Shown in pieces: positions 1-5,663 of a DNA stretch of 7,405 nt. The notes beneath the pieces were generated by a model. That model did no database searches. It was not told where the DNA came from and saw only the letters and a list, made by a program, of their open reading frames with translations. Where the stretch lies: assembly GCA_003219345.1 (NCBI GenBank), contig QHOP01000241.1:1-7405 (forward strand), given 5' to 3'. Each line of letters starts with the position of its first letter. The stretch's first letter is position 1. The stretch comes from Verrucomicrobiota bacterium. GTDB taxonomy: Bacteria; Verrucomicrobiota; Verrucomicrobiia; Limisphaerales; AV2. A program made the translations under genes and the position numbers.

Positions 1-118
1 CGAATTTTCGGCTGTAAATCACGTCTTCGATTCGCCGGAAACCAGTTTGAGCTTGTGACTCCGTTGAGGCAGCTCCAGCCAGCAGAAAGAGCAGTCCGAT
101 GCAAAACGATTTTCTCAT
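1..118 (-). CDS. N-terminus of an exported protein, possibly an alpha/beta-hydrolase esterase (cut by window edge)
   Basis: An ATG at 118-116 opens 39 codons that run off the left edge. The protein begins MRKSFCIGLLFLLAGAAS and continues to a likely signal-peptidase I site after SQA (residues 20-22), so it is a typical Sec signal peptide: positive n-region, Leu-rich core, small residues at the cut. The start of the mature part (FRRIEDVIYSRKF) resembles the opening of secreted alpha/beta-hydrolase/esterase proteins of Planctomycetes and Verrucomicrobia, where a 'DVIYGRKFG' stretch precedes the fold. That assignment is inference from about 17 residues; no catalytic residue lies in the window. 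There is no clear Shine-Dalgarno before the ATG. A promoter-like pair sits just upstream (133-160), which would give a very short leader. The gene is divergent from the amidase pseudogene. Confidence 0.6.
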   Translation of the reverse strand, partial: MRKSFCIGLLFLLAGAASTESQAQTGFRRIEDVIYSRKF

Positions 119-132
119 GGGTTTGGGCGCGT

Positions 133-160
133 ATCATATCTGCGCCGACGGCCTTCACAA
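133..160 (-). promoter_or_regulatory. Candidate sigma-70-type promoter for the gene at 1-118
   Basis: Read on the minus strand, TTGTGA (160-155) and TATGAT (138-133) are separated by 16 bp. They match the -35 and -10 consensus at 4/6 and 5/6 positions. The -10 box ends 14 nt before the ATG at 118, so the leader would be only a few nucleotides long, in keeping with the missing Shine-Dalgarno. The call is by eye only, and the consensus in this phylum is not certain. Confidence 0.3.
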
Positions 161-190
161 GCTTGTTTCAATAGAATAAAAATCTGGCCA

Positions 191-957
191 ATGAACGGCG
201 TGATGTGTTACCGGTCAGAATCGGGAAACCGAATGGTAAATTGCTTTTTTGTCTCCTGGTTCGCCCGCCGCTGCGCCGGATCCGCCGCAACGGTGCTGGC
301 CTGCGGTTGTGTTTCACTCGCGGCAGTGGACAAAAACTACACGGTCAAACACAACGACACGCTGTCCGACCTCGCCCACAAATATGGACTGACCGTCGGG
401 GAACTGGCCGAGCGCAACGGCCTCGCCAGGACCGACAAACTTCGGGTCGGTCAGAAGCTGGTCATTCCCGATTCGGACGCGGTCAAAAGCGAAACGACTG
501 CGAGTTCGCTTCTGCCAAAAGGATTGGGCAGAATTCGCATCGAGCAGGGCAAATGGAAATACATCGTCATTCATCACAGCGCCTCACCCAACGCCAGCGT
601 CAAAGGCATGGATTACTATCATCGCGTTGAACGGCACATGGAGAACGGACTGGCCTACCATTTCGTCATCGGCAACGGCCATGCGATGAAGGACGGCGAG
701 ATCGCCATCGGCCACCGCTGGACAGCTCAGCTCGACGGCGGTCATCTGGCCAGCGAAGCTTTGAACAAAAAGGCGGTCGGCATCTGCATGGTGGGAAATT
801 TCGACGAGGACCGACCCACCAAAAGACAAATGCGCACCAGCAAATCAATCCGATTTACACCCGCTGTCCAGGCAGACATTTTCCCGCGAAAAGTTTCCTG
901 AAGGAACTGAAGGAGAGCGGCGACGGGCCTTCTGACGGCGCCGTGGTCCTGAGGTAG
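191..957 (+). pseudogene. LysM plus Amidase_2 (N-acetylmuramoyl-L-alanine amidase/PGRP-like) cell-wall hydrolase, broken by an internal out-of-frame deletion
   Basis: The first frame codes 236 residues (191-901). A hydrophobic Ala/Cys-rich stretch at about residues 18-45 looks like an export signal. A LysM peptidoglycan-binding domain follows at residues 50-93 (YTVKHNDTLSDLAHKYGLTV to KLVIP). From about residue 122 comes a zinc amidase fold of the T7 lysozyme/PGRP type that would cleave the MurNAc-L-Ala bond, with the first zinc His in VIHHSAS (H128). The frame is sound through VGICMVGNFDEDRPTKRQM (ends 832) and then turns to unrelated sequence. The family's C-terminus is present in another frame from 835 to a TAG at 955-957: HQQINPIYTRCPGRHFP, with the second zinc His (835-837) and the Cys of CPG (865-867). 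Roughly 20-25 codons between these parts are missing, so this is a deletion and not a one-base slip. The start at 191 is uncertain; M15 (233) is an alternative. No strong ribosome-binding site precedes either. Confidence 0.75.
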
Positions 958-970
958 CCTCCGCAGGCTA
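955..970. terminator. Short hairpin spanning both stop codons of two convergent genes (weak bidirectional terminator candidate)
   Basis: TAGCCT (955-960), a CCGC loop, and AGGCTA (965-970) form a perfect 6-bp stem. The plus-strand TAG at 955-957 is the stop of the amidase's original C-terminal frame, and the CTA at 968-970 is the minus-strand TAG of mpg, so the two stops are the outer ends of the palindrome. There is no T-run on either side, so intrinsic termination is doubtful. Confidence 0.3.
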
Positions 971-1612
971 TGGCCGCGAAACGAACGGACAGCCTTTGAT
1001 GTAAAACCGCAGATGCCGTCTGGCCCAATGCCGGGCGTAGTCCACTCCAATCCGCGGTCTCTTGGCAATTACCAACACCTCGCCTTTGGGCGGCGCCTCG
1101 TTGACACCGGTGGGGCGAGCCTCTCGGCGAGCCGCGCTCGGGCTCGGGATCACGGCTCGCGGGGACGCTCCCCTCACGGATTCAGGCGCGGCGATGTAGA
1201 AATTGTCGCTCAGCAGGTCGTGGGCGTTGAGGCGCTTGTCGATGCGCATCGCTTTGCAAAGCAGCCCAGGACCGCAGGTCCGGCCCACGACATTTTTCAC
1301 CGGCTCGATGGCGCGCAGCAACACGGCGGAGGCATGGCCTTCACGCTCGGTCACCACGTTCATGCAGTAATACATCCCGTAAATGAGATAAACGTAGGCG
1401 TGGCCGGGCGGGCCGAACATGACTTTCGTACGGTCCGTCAATCCTCTGGCCGAATGCGCAGCGAGATCGTGCGGGCCAAGGTACGCCTCCACTTCCACAA
1501 TCCTGCCGATCCGTTTCACGCCGCGCGACCGATGAACGAGGTATTTGCCGAGCAGTTCTCTGGCGACCACAATCGTATCTCGGTCGTAGAATGAGCGCGG
1601 CAGCTTACGCAT
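968..1612 (-). CDS. mpg: DNA-3-methyladenine glycosylase, AAG/MPG family
   Basis: This base-excision repair enzyme removes alkylated purines such as 3-methyladenine and hypoxanthine, leaving an abasic site. Starting at the ATG at 1612 it has 214 residues. It opens with RKLPRSFYDRDTIVVARELLGK, as family members usually do. The active-site segment RIVEVEAYLG lies at residues 37-46, with E42 matching the catalytic general-base Glu of human AAG. It is followed by the DNA-binding wall segment TDRTKVMFGPPGHAYVYLIY (59-78), GMYYCMNVV (79-87), and the C-terminal block RIGVDYARHWARRHLRFYIKG. A TTG at 1639 would add 9 residues, but the ATG gives the usual family start. Residues about 146-172 are extra relative to the family and are largely encoded by a 68-bp palindromic element (1110-1177). 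They sit in a loop before VLVIAKRPRIG, so the fold could survive. The gene converges on the amidase pseudogene and lies 84 bp downstream of the HAD gene on the same strand. Confidence 0.93.
   Translation of the reverse strand: MRKLPRSFYDRDTIVVARELLGKYLVHRSRGVKRIGRIVEVEAYLGPHDLAAHSARGLTDRTKVMFGPPGHAYVYLIYGMYYCMNVVTEREGHASAVLLRAIEPVKNVVGRTCGPGLLCKAMRIDKRLNAHDLLSDNFYIAAPESVRGASPRAVIPSPSAARREARPTGVNEAPPKGEVLVIAKRPRIGVDYARHWARRHLRFYIKGCPFVSRP
1110..1177. repeat. 68-bp palindromic element inserted in frame within mpg
   Basis: Arms at 1110-1133 and 1154-1177 (24 nt each) are inverted copies matching at 19 of 24 positions around a 20-nt loop. On the mpg strand the element encodes about residues 146-168, rich in Pro, Ala and Arg, in a place where related glycosylases have a short loop. 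No stop codon is introduced. It resembles the GC-rich palindromes dispersed in Verrucomicrobia genomes; that link is from memory. Confidence 0.7.
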
Positions 1613-1696
1613 GGCGGAACTATACCTGAATGGATGCAAAGAAAAGTCTCGCGGCTGCGGCTCGTCCTTAAATTTGGGTCGCGCAGCAACCCGGCT

Positions 1697-2368
1697 CTAC
1701 CGGCTCAGTAACGCGGGCAAAGCGTAGTTGACCAGGTCACCGATGCGCTCCAGCGTGAGGTCCGCCGGCGGATAAGTGGCGATCGCTTGCGGGTCGAGCG
1801 CGTAATGCCCCTGGCGCGGCCACACGGTCGTCAACCGCTCCCTCCAGATTCCTTTCATCGCCGCCAGAATGCGTAGCTTGTCGTCCACCATCACGTAGTG
1901 CTTCGCCGGAAAACGCTGCTCCACATCCTCGAGTTCCTTTTCCTTGTGAACGTAAATCAAAACGTTTCCGTTTACGGCTTCGGAGAGGCCGGACCGTTCC
2001 ACTTTGCGCGGCTGGAACACGACATCGCCGTCGGACAGGATGACCGCCCGCCCCCACTGCTTAACATGTTCAATGACGTCGAGCGAGTTCGGATACAGAC
2101 GGTTGGCGAACGGATAATTTACCAGGAAGTTCGAGACGGTCAGGAGTCGCGGGTCGCGCGGATGCTCGCTTCGGTAGCGCTGCAACGCGCCGAGGTAATC
2201 GGCATAACCGAGTTCGTTGCGCAACTGTTCGAAGATGGCCCAATAACGCTGGGCCCGTTCGGGGCCAACCTCGCGGTCGAGGTGACGCCTGAGATCGGCG
2301 ATGACGCGGTCGTTGTCGAGCAGTGTGTTGTCCACGTCGAACAGGAAGACAATTTTGTCGGCAGACAT
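1697..2368 (-). CDS. HAD-superfamily hydrolase (phosphatase-like)
   Basis: A 223-residue haloacid-dehalogenase-type hydrolase, most likely a cytosolic phosphatase on an unknown small phosphorylated substrate. Motif I is FDVDNTLLDND (residues 10-20), with D11 as the nucleophile and D13 as the acid/base. Motif II is VILSDGD (109-115, S112). Motif III Lys is K122 (or possibly K142). Motif IV is YVMVDDKLRI, with the Asp pair D162-D163 for magnesium. A helical cap of about 70 residues lies between motifs I and II, so it is a C1-cap type. The ATG at 2368 gives a start (MSADKIVFLFD) that places motif I at the usual distance. An ATG at 2386 would add six residues. The same frame is open upstream to 2803, but that stretch is repeat sequence and not homologous protein. 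No good ribosome-binding site is seen before either ATG. The stop is TAG at 1699-1697. It could share a transcript with mpg (84-bp gap). Confidence 0.88.
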   Translation of the reverse strand: MSADKIVFLFDVDNTLLDNDRVIADLRRHLDREVGPERAQRYWAIFEQLRNELGYADYLGALQRYRSEHPRDPRLLTVSNFLVNYPFANRLYPNSLDVIEHVKQWGRAVILSDGDVVFQPRKVERSGLSEAVNGNVLIYVHKEKELEDVEQRFPAKHYVMVDDKLRILAAMKGIWRERLTTVWPRQGHYALDPQAIATYPPADLTLERIGDLVNYALPALLSR

Positions 2369-2403
2369 AGAACTTGCAAAACTCATGATTCTGTTGGGGC
2401 AAC

Positions 2404-2420
2404 CTCCGGCTCTGCCGGAG
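2404..2420. repeat. Short perfect hairpin upstream of the HAD gene
   Basis: CTCCGGC (2404-2410), a TCT loop and GCCGGAG (2414-2420) form a 7-bp stem. The left arm and loop recur at 2873-2882 (continuing GCCGA, an incomplete right arm), inside the last codons of the ROK gene. A similar CCGGCTCTACCGG lies at 1692-1704 over the HAD stop. It may be a small dispersed palindrome or a weak terminator; there is no T-run. Confidence 0.5.
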
Positions 2421-2482
2421 CAATCAAGGAGTTCCACAGTTGCGGGAAAGGTCGATTGCCTCCCGATGAGTAGCGCCTCGTT

Positions 2483-2780
2483 CCCCTCACCCTGACCCTC
2501 TCGCCCAGGGAGAGATTTCCCCGAAAAACTTCGCGCATTGAACCCCTGAACCGTAGCAGCCGACGTGAGGAGGCTCCAACTTCCTTCAGCCGAAATGGAA
2601 TGAGCCTCCTCACGTCGGCTGCTACGAGGTTCATGGGGAGGGAACAGCTTTCGAGGCTCTCTGACATGGCGAAGTTTCGGTTGCCCTCTCCGCGCGGCGA
2701 CCTTTCGAAGCGCTCTGATTGCGCCCCTAAGTGGCGGGCGATTCTCCCTCTCGCAATGGGAGAGGGCCGGGGTGAGGGGA
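2483..2780. repeat. Composite repeat: two inverted copies of a REP-like sequence flanking a long hairpin
   Basis: This is most of the 490-bp gap between the ROK and HAD genes; I see no gene in it. The left copy begins TCCCCTCACCCTGACCCTCTC (2482-2502) and carries its own small hairpin (CTCTC 2498-2502, GAGAG 2510-2514). The right copy (about 2744-2780) is its reverse complement with a few changes: hairpin CCCTCTC (2746-2752) and GAGAGGG (2760-2766), then CCGGGGTGAGGGGA. The full version of the same family is at 3612-3672. Between the two copies lies the 25-bp-stem hairpin at 2543-2638. It could be a nested insertion or a BIME-like mosaic. Confidence 0.65.
2543..2638. repeat. Long hairpin element with perfect 25-bp arms
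   Basis: Arms at 2552-2576 and 2602-2626 are exact reverse complements over 25 bp (CGTAGCAGCCGACGTGAGG at the outer end of the left arm), around a 25-nt loop. After small bulges, pairing extends outward through TGAAC/GTTCA (2547-2551, 2629-2633) and CCCC/GGGG (2543-2546, 2635-2638). The perfect arms suggest a recent or actively maintained insertion. I recall similar GTAGCAGCCGACGTGAGGAG repeats from Verrucomicrobia genomes. No open reading frame of its own. Confidence 0.85.
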
Positions 2781-2858
2781 AAGAGCGCGTCCGCCGTCGG
2801 CACGGCATCGGCCTCGGAAGCGAGGTCTCGCCCGAAGGGCTGGTTGGATTTGAGCCAT

Positions 2859-3560
2859 TCATCCTCTTAAGCCTCCGGCTCTGCCGAACGTCGCTGACCT
2901 GCCGCGCCTCGGCGTTTGCCAGAGGCGGAAACCGCCGATGAACGCGTTGGCGTTGTCACCCAGGCGCGCGCCGCGGGGAAGGCGTTTGAGCAGTCTTGAA
3001 TTGCCGCCGCCCAGGATCACATAATCGGCCTGCAACGCCTCTTCGAGTTGCGCCACCACGTCGGCGACGGAGCGGCGCCACTTTTTCTTGCCAAGCCGTT
3101 TCAGCCCGGCTAACCCGACATAGTCTTCATAGGTACGGCCTTTTTTGTAGGGAAGGTGGGCCAGTTCCATCGGCTCAAGCACCCCGTCAACGATGAGGGC
3201 AGAACCCAGGCCCGTGCCCAGGCCGAGAAAGAGCATTCGTCCGCCCCGATAACTGCCGAGCGCCTGCATCGCAGCGTCGTTAATGACCTTCACGGGGCGC
3301 CCGAACGCTTTTCTGAAATCGAAACCGACCCAACCCCGAGCCAGATTGTGGGGTTCGGCCACGGGGTGTCCATGGACCACGGGTCCGGGATAGCCGATCG
3401 AGACGGCCTCGTATTTCCAGCCGACGGTTGCCGCCCTCACAGCGGCGACCATTTTCTTCGGTGTCAGCGTCGGGCCGGAATCGATCTGAAGGTGCTGCTT
3501 GCGCCCTGACGCCAGCACTTTCACATGGGTGCCGCCGACGTCAATGGCCAGGACTTTCAT
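2859..3560 (-). CDS. ppgK: ROK-family sugar kinase, polyphosphate-glucokinase-like
   Basis: A cytosolic kinase likely to phosphorylate glucose with polyphosphate and/or ATP, feeding glycolysis; phosphoryl-donor choice cannot be read from the sequence. It has 233 residues. The phosphate-1 loop is IDVGGTHVKV (6-15). A sugar-side segment SIGYPGPV lies at 54-61. The catalytic Asp is in INDAA (D95), the phosphate-2 loop is LFLGLGTGLGS (110-120), and ELAHLPY (132-138) supplies sugar-binding residues. TYEDYVGLAGLKRLGKKKW and ILGGGN follow, as in PPGK-type proteins. The CxCGxxGC zinc motif of classical ROK hexokinases is absent, which fits PPGK-like members. The conserved body ends near GGFRLW; the last about 18 residues are Arg/Gly-rich and partly encoded by a palindromic repeat (around 2873-2887), so the C-terminus is probably rebuilt from repeat DNA. 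The start is the ATG at 3560. Downstream is a repeat-rich gap; upstream is a cloverleaf-like repeat and then ychF on the same strand. Confidence 0.88.
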   Translation of the reverse strand: MKVLAIDVGGTHVKVLASGRKQHLQIDSGPTLTPKKMVAAVRAATVGWKYEAVSIGYPGPVVHGHPVAEPHNLARGWVGFDFRKAFGRPVKVINDAAMQALGSYRGGRMLFLGLGTGLGSALIVDGVLEPMELAHLPYKKGRTYEDYVGLAGLKRLGKKKWRRSVADVVAQLEEALQADYVILGGGNSRLLKRLPRGARLGDNANAFIGGFRLWQTPRRGRSATFGRAGGLRG

Positions 3561-3611
3561 TTTGCGCCAGTATCATGTCACAGGGAATACCCAATGTGTG
3601 CGTTCCGCTTT

Positions 3612-3672
3612 CCCCTCACCCGGCCTTCGGCCACCCTCTCCCCATCCGATGGGGAGAGGGCAGGGTGAGGGG
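3612..3672. repeat. REP-like repeat able to fold into a cloverleaf (three-way junction)
   Basis: An outer stem, CCCCTCACCC (3612-3621) with GGGTGAGGGG (3663-3672), is a perfect 10 bp. It encloses a side hairpin GGCC-TTC-GGCC (3622-3632) and an inner perfect 10-bp stem, CCCTCTCCCC (3634-3643) with GGGGAGAGGG (3651-3660), with a 7-nt loop. It lies between ychF and the ROK gene, both on the minus strand, so it would be transcribed if they are cotranscribed. It could limit read-through or protect RNA ends. The family resembles CCCTCACCC...CCCTCTCCC repeats common in several bacterial phyla. Confidence 0.85.
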
Positions 3673-3717
3673 CGCTGCTGTTCGGCGTTATTGTAAAGAA
3701 GCGTCAGGAAAACCACA

Positions 3718-4738
3718 CTAGACATTAAACTTGAACAGCAGCACGTCGCCGTCGCGCACCACGTAGTCGCGGCCCTCGTGCGAGTAATGCCCGGTTTCCC
3801 GCGCGCGCCCGACCGAGCCGGCATCCGCGAGGTCCTTCCAGTTCACCCGCTCGGCCTTGATGAAGCCGCGCTCAAAGTCCGTGTGAATCGTGCCCGCCGC
3901 GCGCGACGCCGTGTCGCCGCCGTGGATCGTCCAGGCGCGCACTTCCTTTTCGTTGAAGGTGAAGAAGGTGCGCAGGCCGAGGAGTTGGGTCGGCCAGGTC
4001 GCTCTCCAATTGAGCGCAGAGAACGACCGTGTCGCAGGCGTGATGGCTCCGGGCGTACTCGCGCACTTTGGTGATGTGCGGGTTAGTGTCCGCGGCGGCC
4101 AACTCGTTCTCCTTTACGTTTGCGGCGAAGATGGTGGGCTTGGCCGTGAGCAGGAAACAATTGCGCGCCAGTTCCCATTCCTCTCGCGCGAAATGGAGTG
4201 TCGCGGCGGGTTTGCCGGAGTTGAGGTGAGGTTCGATTTGGTCGAGCACGTGGCTTTCCGCGACGGCGTGTTTGTCGCCGCTCTTCACGTCTTTGCTGAT
4301 TTTGTCGCGACGACGGCGCAAGGCTTCGAGATCAGCCAGCACCAGTTCGGTCGTCACGATCTCGATGTCGCGGATCGGGTCCACGCTGCCGGTGACGTGC
4401 GCGATGTCCGGGTCTTCAAAACAGCGGACGACCTGCACGATGGCGTCCACTTCGCGGATGTGGCTGAGGAATTTGTTTCCCAGCCCTTCCCCTTGCGATG
4501 CGCCTTTCACCAGTCCGGCAATGTCCACGAACTCGATGGCTGCCGGGATGATTTTGTCCGTTTTGGCGATTTTGGCCAACGGAGCCAGACGCGAATCAGG
4601 CACTTCGACGACGCCGACATTGGGATCAATGGTGCAAAAAGGATAATTCTCCGCAGCCGCCTTGCGCGTGCGCGTGACAGCGTTGAACAGCGTGGACTTG
4701 CCGACATTGGGCAGACCGACAATTCCGGCTTTAAGCAT
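3718..4738 (-). pseudogene. ychF: YchF (Obg-related, redox-regulated ATPase), interrupted by an out-of-frame internal deletion
   Basis: YchF is a near-universal, ribosome-associated P-loop protein that prefers ATP over GTP. From the ATG at 4738 the frame is good for 250 residues. It shows G1 GLPNVGKST (8-16), G3 DIAGLVKG (72-79) with Leu where classical GTPases have the catalytic Gln, the NxxE motif NVKE (207-210) that replaces NKxD, and the helical insert around 130-175. After ESDLAD (ends at 3989) the frame turns to nonsense. The missing C-terminal TGS domain is intact in another frame from 3987 to the TAG at 3720-3718: QLLGLRTFFTFNEKEVRAW to DVLLFKFNV, 89 residues. The two parts sum to 339 residues against about 363 in E. 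coli, so roughly 25-28 codons (about 80 bp, not a multiple of 3) are gone. An apparent upstream extension to 4813 is not conserved sequence. No strong ribosome-binding site is seen. Confidence 0.85.
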
Positions 4739-4929
4739 AAAAAATTTTTGCTTCTGAAACGCGCTCCAAAACAGGCGGAGGCGGAAGTTAGGCAAACGCT
4801 GTTGAGGAAACAAGCGGGAAATTAGCCGCGAATGGACACCGAACGACGGGAAGCCAGGCAGACACGTATTGCACGAACGAATTACGTTTGCCTTGAACGC
4901 TGCCCCTTAATAGACGGATGAAAGCGGAG

Positions 4930-4947
4930 TTCGGTGTTTCAACCGAA
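4930..4947 (-). terminator. Hairpin just downstream of the sigma factor gene (possible terminator)
   Basis: TTCGGT (4930-4935) and ACCGAA (4942-4947) form a perfect 6-bp stem with a 6-nt loop. On the minus strand it starts 3 nt after the sigma factor stop codon. No T-run follows, so as an intrinsic terminator it is weak. The rest of 4739-4950 shows no gene and no convincing promoter for ychF. Confidence 0.3.
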
Positions 4948-4950
4948 TCG

Positions 4951-5613
4951 CTAAAGGGCGGACTTCAGGCGTTTCGCTTCCTTTTTTAACAGTGCGCTCA
5001 CGCGATGCTTGGCCAGATACACCTGCCCGACACTGACGTTCAGCAGGCGGGCGACTTCGCGCACAGGCCAGCCTTGGACCACATACAACTCGAACATCTG
5101 GAACTGGTGCGCGCTGACCTTTTGTTTCACGCGCTCCTTCGCTGCCTCGGCCAGGTTACGCTCCCACTCGGTTTCCCAGACAGCATCGAGATCAAGACTT
5201 CCCGGATCAGCCACACGCTCGATCGTCGCCGTGCGCGTTGAGTCGTCGCGCGGACGTAGCGCAGGAGTCTGGCCTGCTCCTGACAGGCTGGAAGCCTGTC
5301 CCACTTTCTCCGGCATTCGTTTCTTCAACTGATTGAGGATGCGCCAGCGCGTCAGCTTGAGCAGCCACGCCTTGAACGATCCCGCCGCCGGATCGCATTT
5401 GAACTCGTGGATTTTCTTCGCCACGGAGAGGACGGTGTCCTGCACCACGTCCTGCGCCTCGGCATCGCTCAACCCGGCCTTGATGGCAACGGAATAGATC
5501 AGCCGCCAGTAAATGTCGAAGAACTCGCGCCAGCTTTGCTGGTCCTCCCAATTCCTCAGTCGGGCCAGCAGGCTCCAGCGCGTGGCCTGCGAATCTTGAG
5601 CGGATTCCGTCAT
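4951..5613 (-). CDS. ECF-type RNA polymerase sigma factor
   Basis: A 220-residue sigma-70-family protein with only regions 2 and 4, the ECF layout. Region 2 spans about residues 25-100: SWREFFDIYWRLIYSVA, DAEAQDVVQDTVLSVAKK, then SFKAWLLKLTRWRILNQLKKR (79-99), which covers -10 recognition and core binding. Region 4 is at about 165-218, with the helix-turn-helix PVREVARLLNVSVGQVYLAK for the -35 element. The start is the ATG at 5613: a GAGG at 5621-5618 gives a ribosome-binding site with a short 4-nt spacer, and MTESAQDSQATRWSLL matches this subfamily's usual start. The open frame extends to 5802 but runs through repeats. The linker (residues 104-120) is encoded by a palindromic repeat. No anti-sigma gene is adjacent. 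Relatives in this phylum often precede a Ser/Thr kinase gene (from memory), but here ychF follows after 212 bp. Confidence 0.92.
   Translation of the reverse strand: MTESAQDSQATRWSLLARLRNWEDQQSWREFFDIYWRLIYSVAIKAGLSDAEAQDVVQDTVLSVAKKIHEFKCDPAAGSFKAWLLKLTRWRILNQLKKRMPEKVGQASSLSGAGQTPALRPRDDSTRTATIERVADPGSLDLDAVWETEWERNLAEAAKERVKQKVSAHQFQMFELYVVQGWPVREVARLLNVSVGQVYLAKHRVSALLKKEAKRLKSAL
5255..5304. repeat. Double-hairpin palindromic repeat in frame within the sigma factor gene
   Basis: Two adjacent hairpins: CAGGAG (5262-5267) with CTCCTG (5277-5282), and GACAGGC (5282-5288) with GCCTGTC (5294-5300, loop TGGAA). On the coding strand this stretch gives VGQASSLSGAGQTPALR, residues 104-120, in the linker between regions 2 and 4. 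This Ala/Ser/Gly peptide is typical of a dispersed repeat I recall in Verrucomicrobia and Planctomycetes proteins (AGWKPAL-like relatives). The insertion keeps the frame. Confidence 0.75.
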
Positions 5614-5663
5614 GGGACCTCGACGATCTTCATACTGCCGAAACCACAATCGAGCAACGCCGA

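Noticed and set aside
1898..2473. Plus-strand open frame of 191 codons
   Set aside because: Antisense to the HAD hydrolase, with no start signal or domain of its own.
2369..2803. N-terminal extension of the HAD gene to a 368-residue protein
   Set aside because: The extra part is translated repeat DNA, and motif I sits at the usual distance from the ATG at 2368.
2600..2941. Plus-strand open frame of 113 codons between the HAD and ROK genes
   Set aside because: It runs through the inverted repeats and into the ROK 3' end. Its composition comes from the palindromes, and no ribosome-binding site or domain is seen.
2483..3672. CRISPR array from the recurring CCCTCACCC/CCCTCTCCC repeats
   Set aside because: The copies are few, vary in sequence and orientation, and have no regular spacing or unique spacers.
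3985..3992. Programmed ribosomal frameshifting in ychF
   Set aside because: There is no slippery heptamer at the junction, and about 25-28 conserved residues are missing, which frameshifting would not explain.
3890..4825. Plus-strand open frame of 311 codons
   Set aside because: Antisense to ychF, which carries all the expected nucleotide-binding motifs. The plus product has no recognisable domain.
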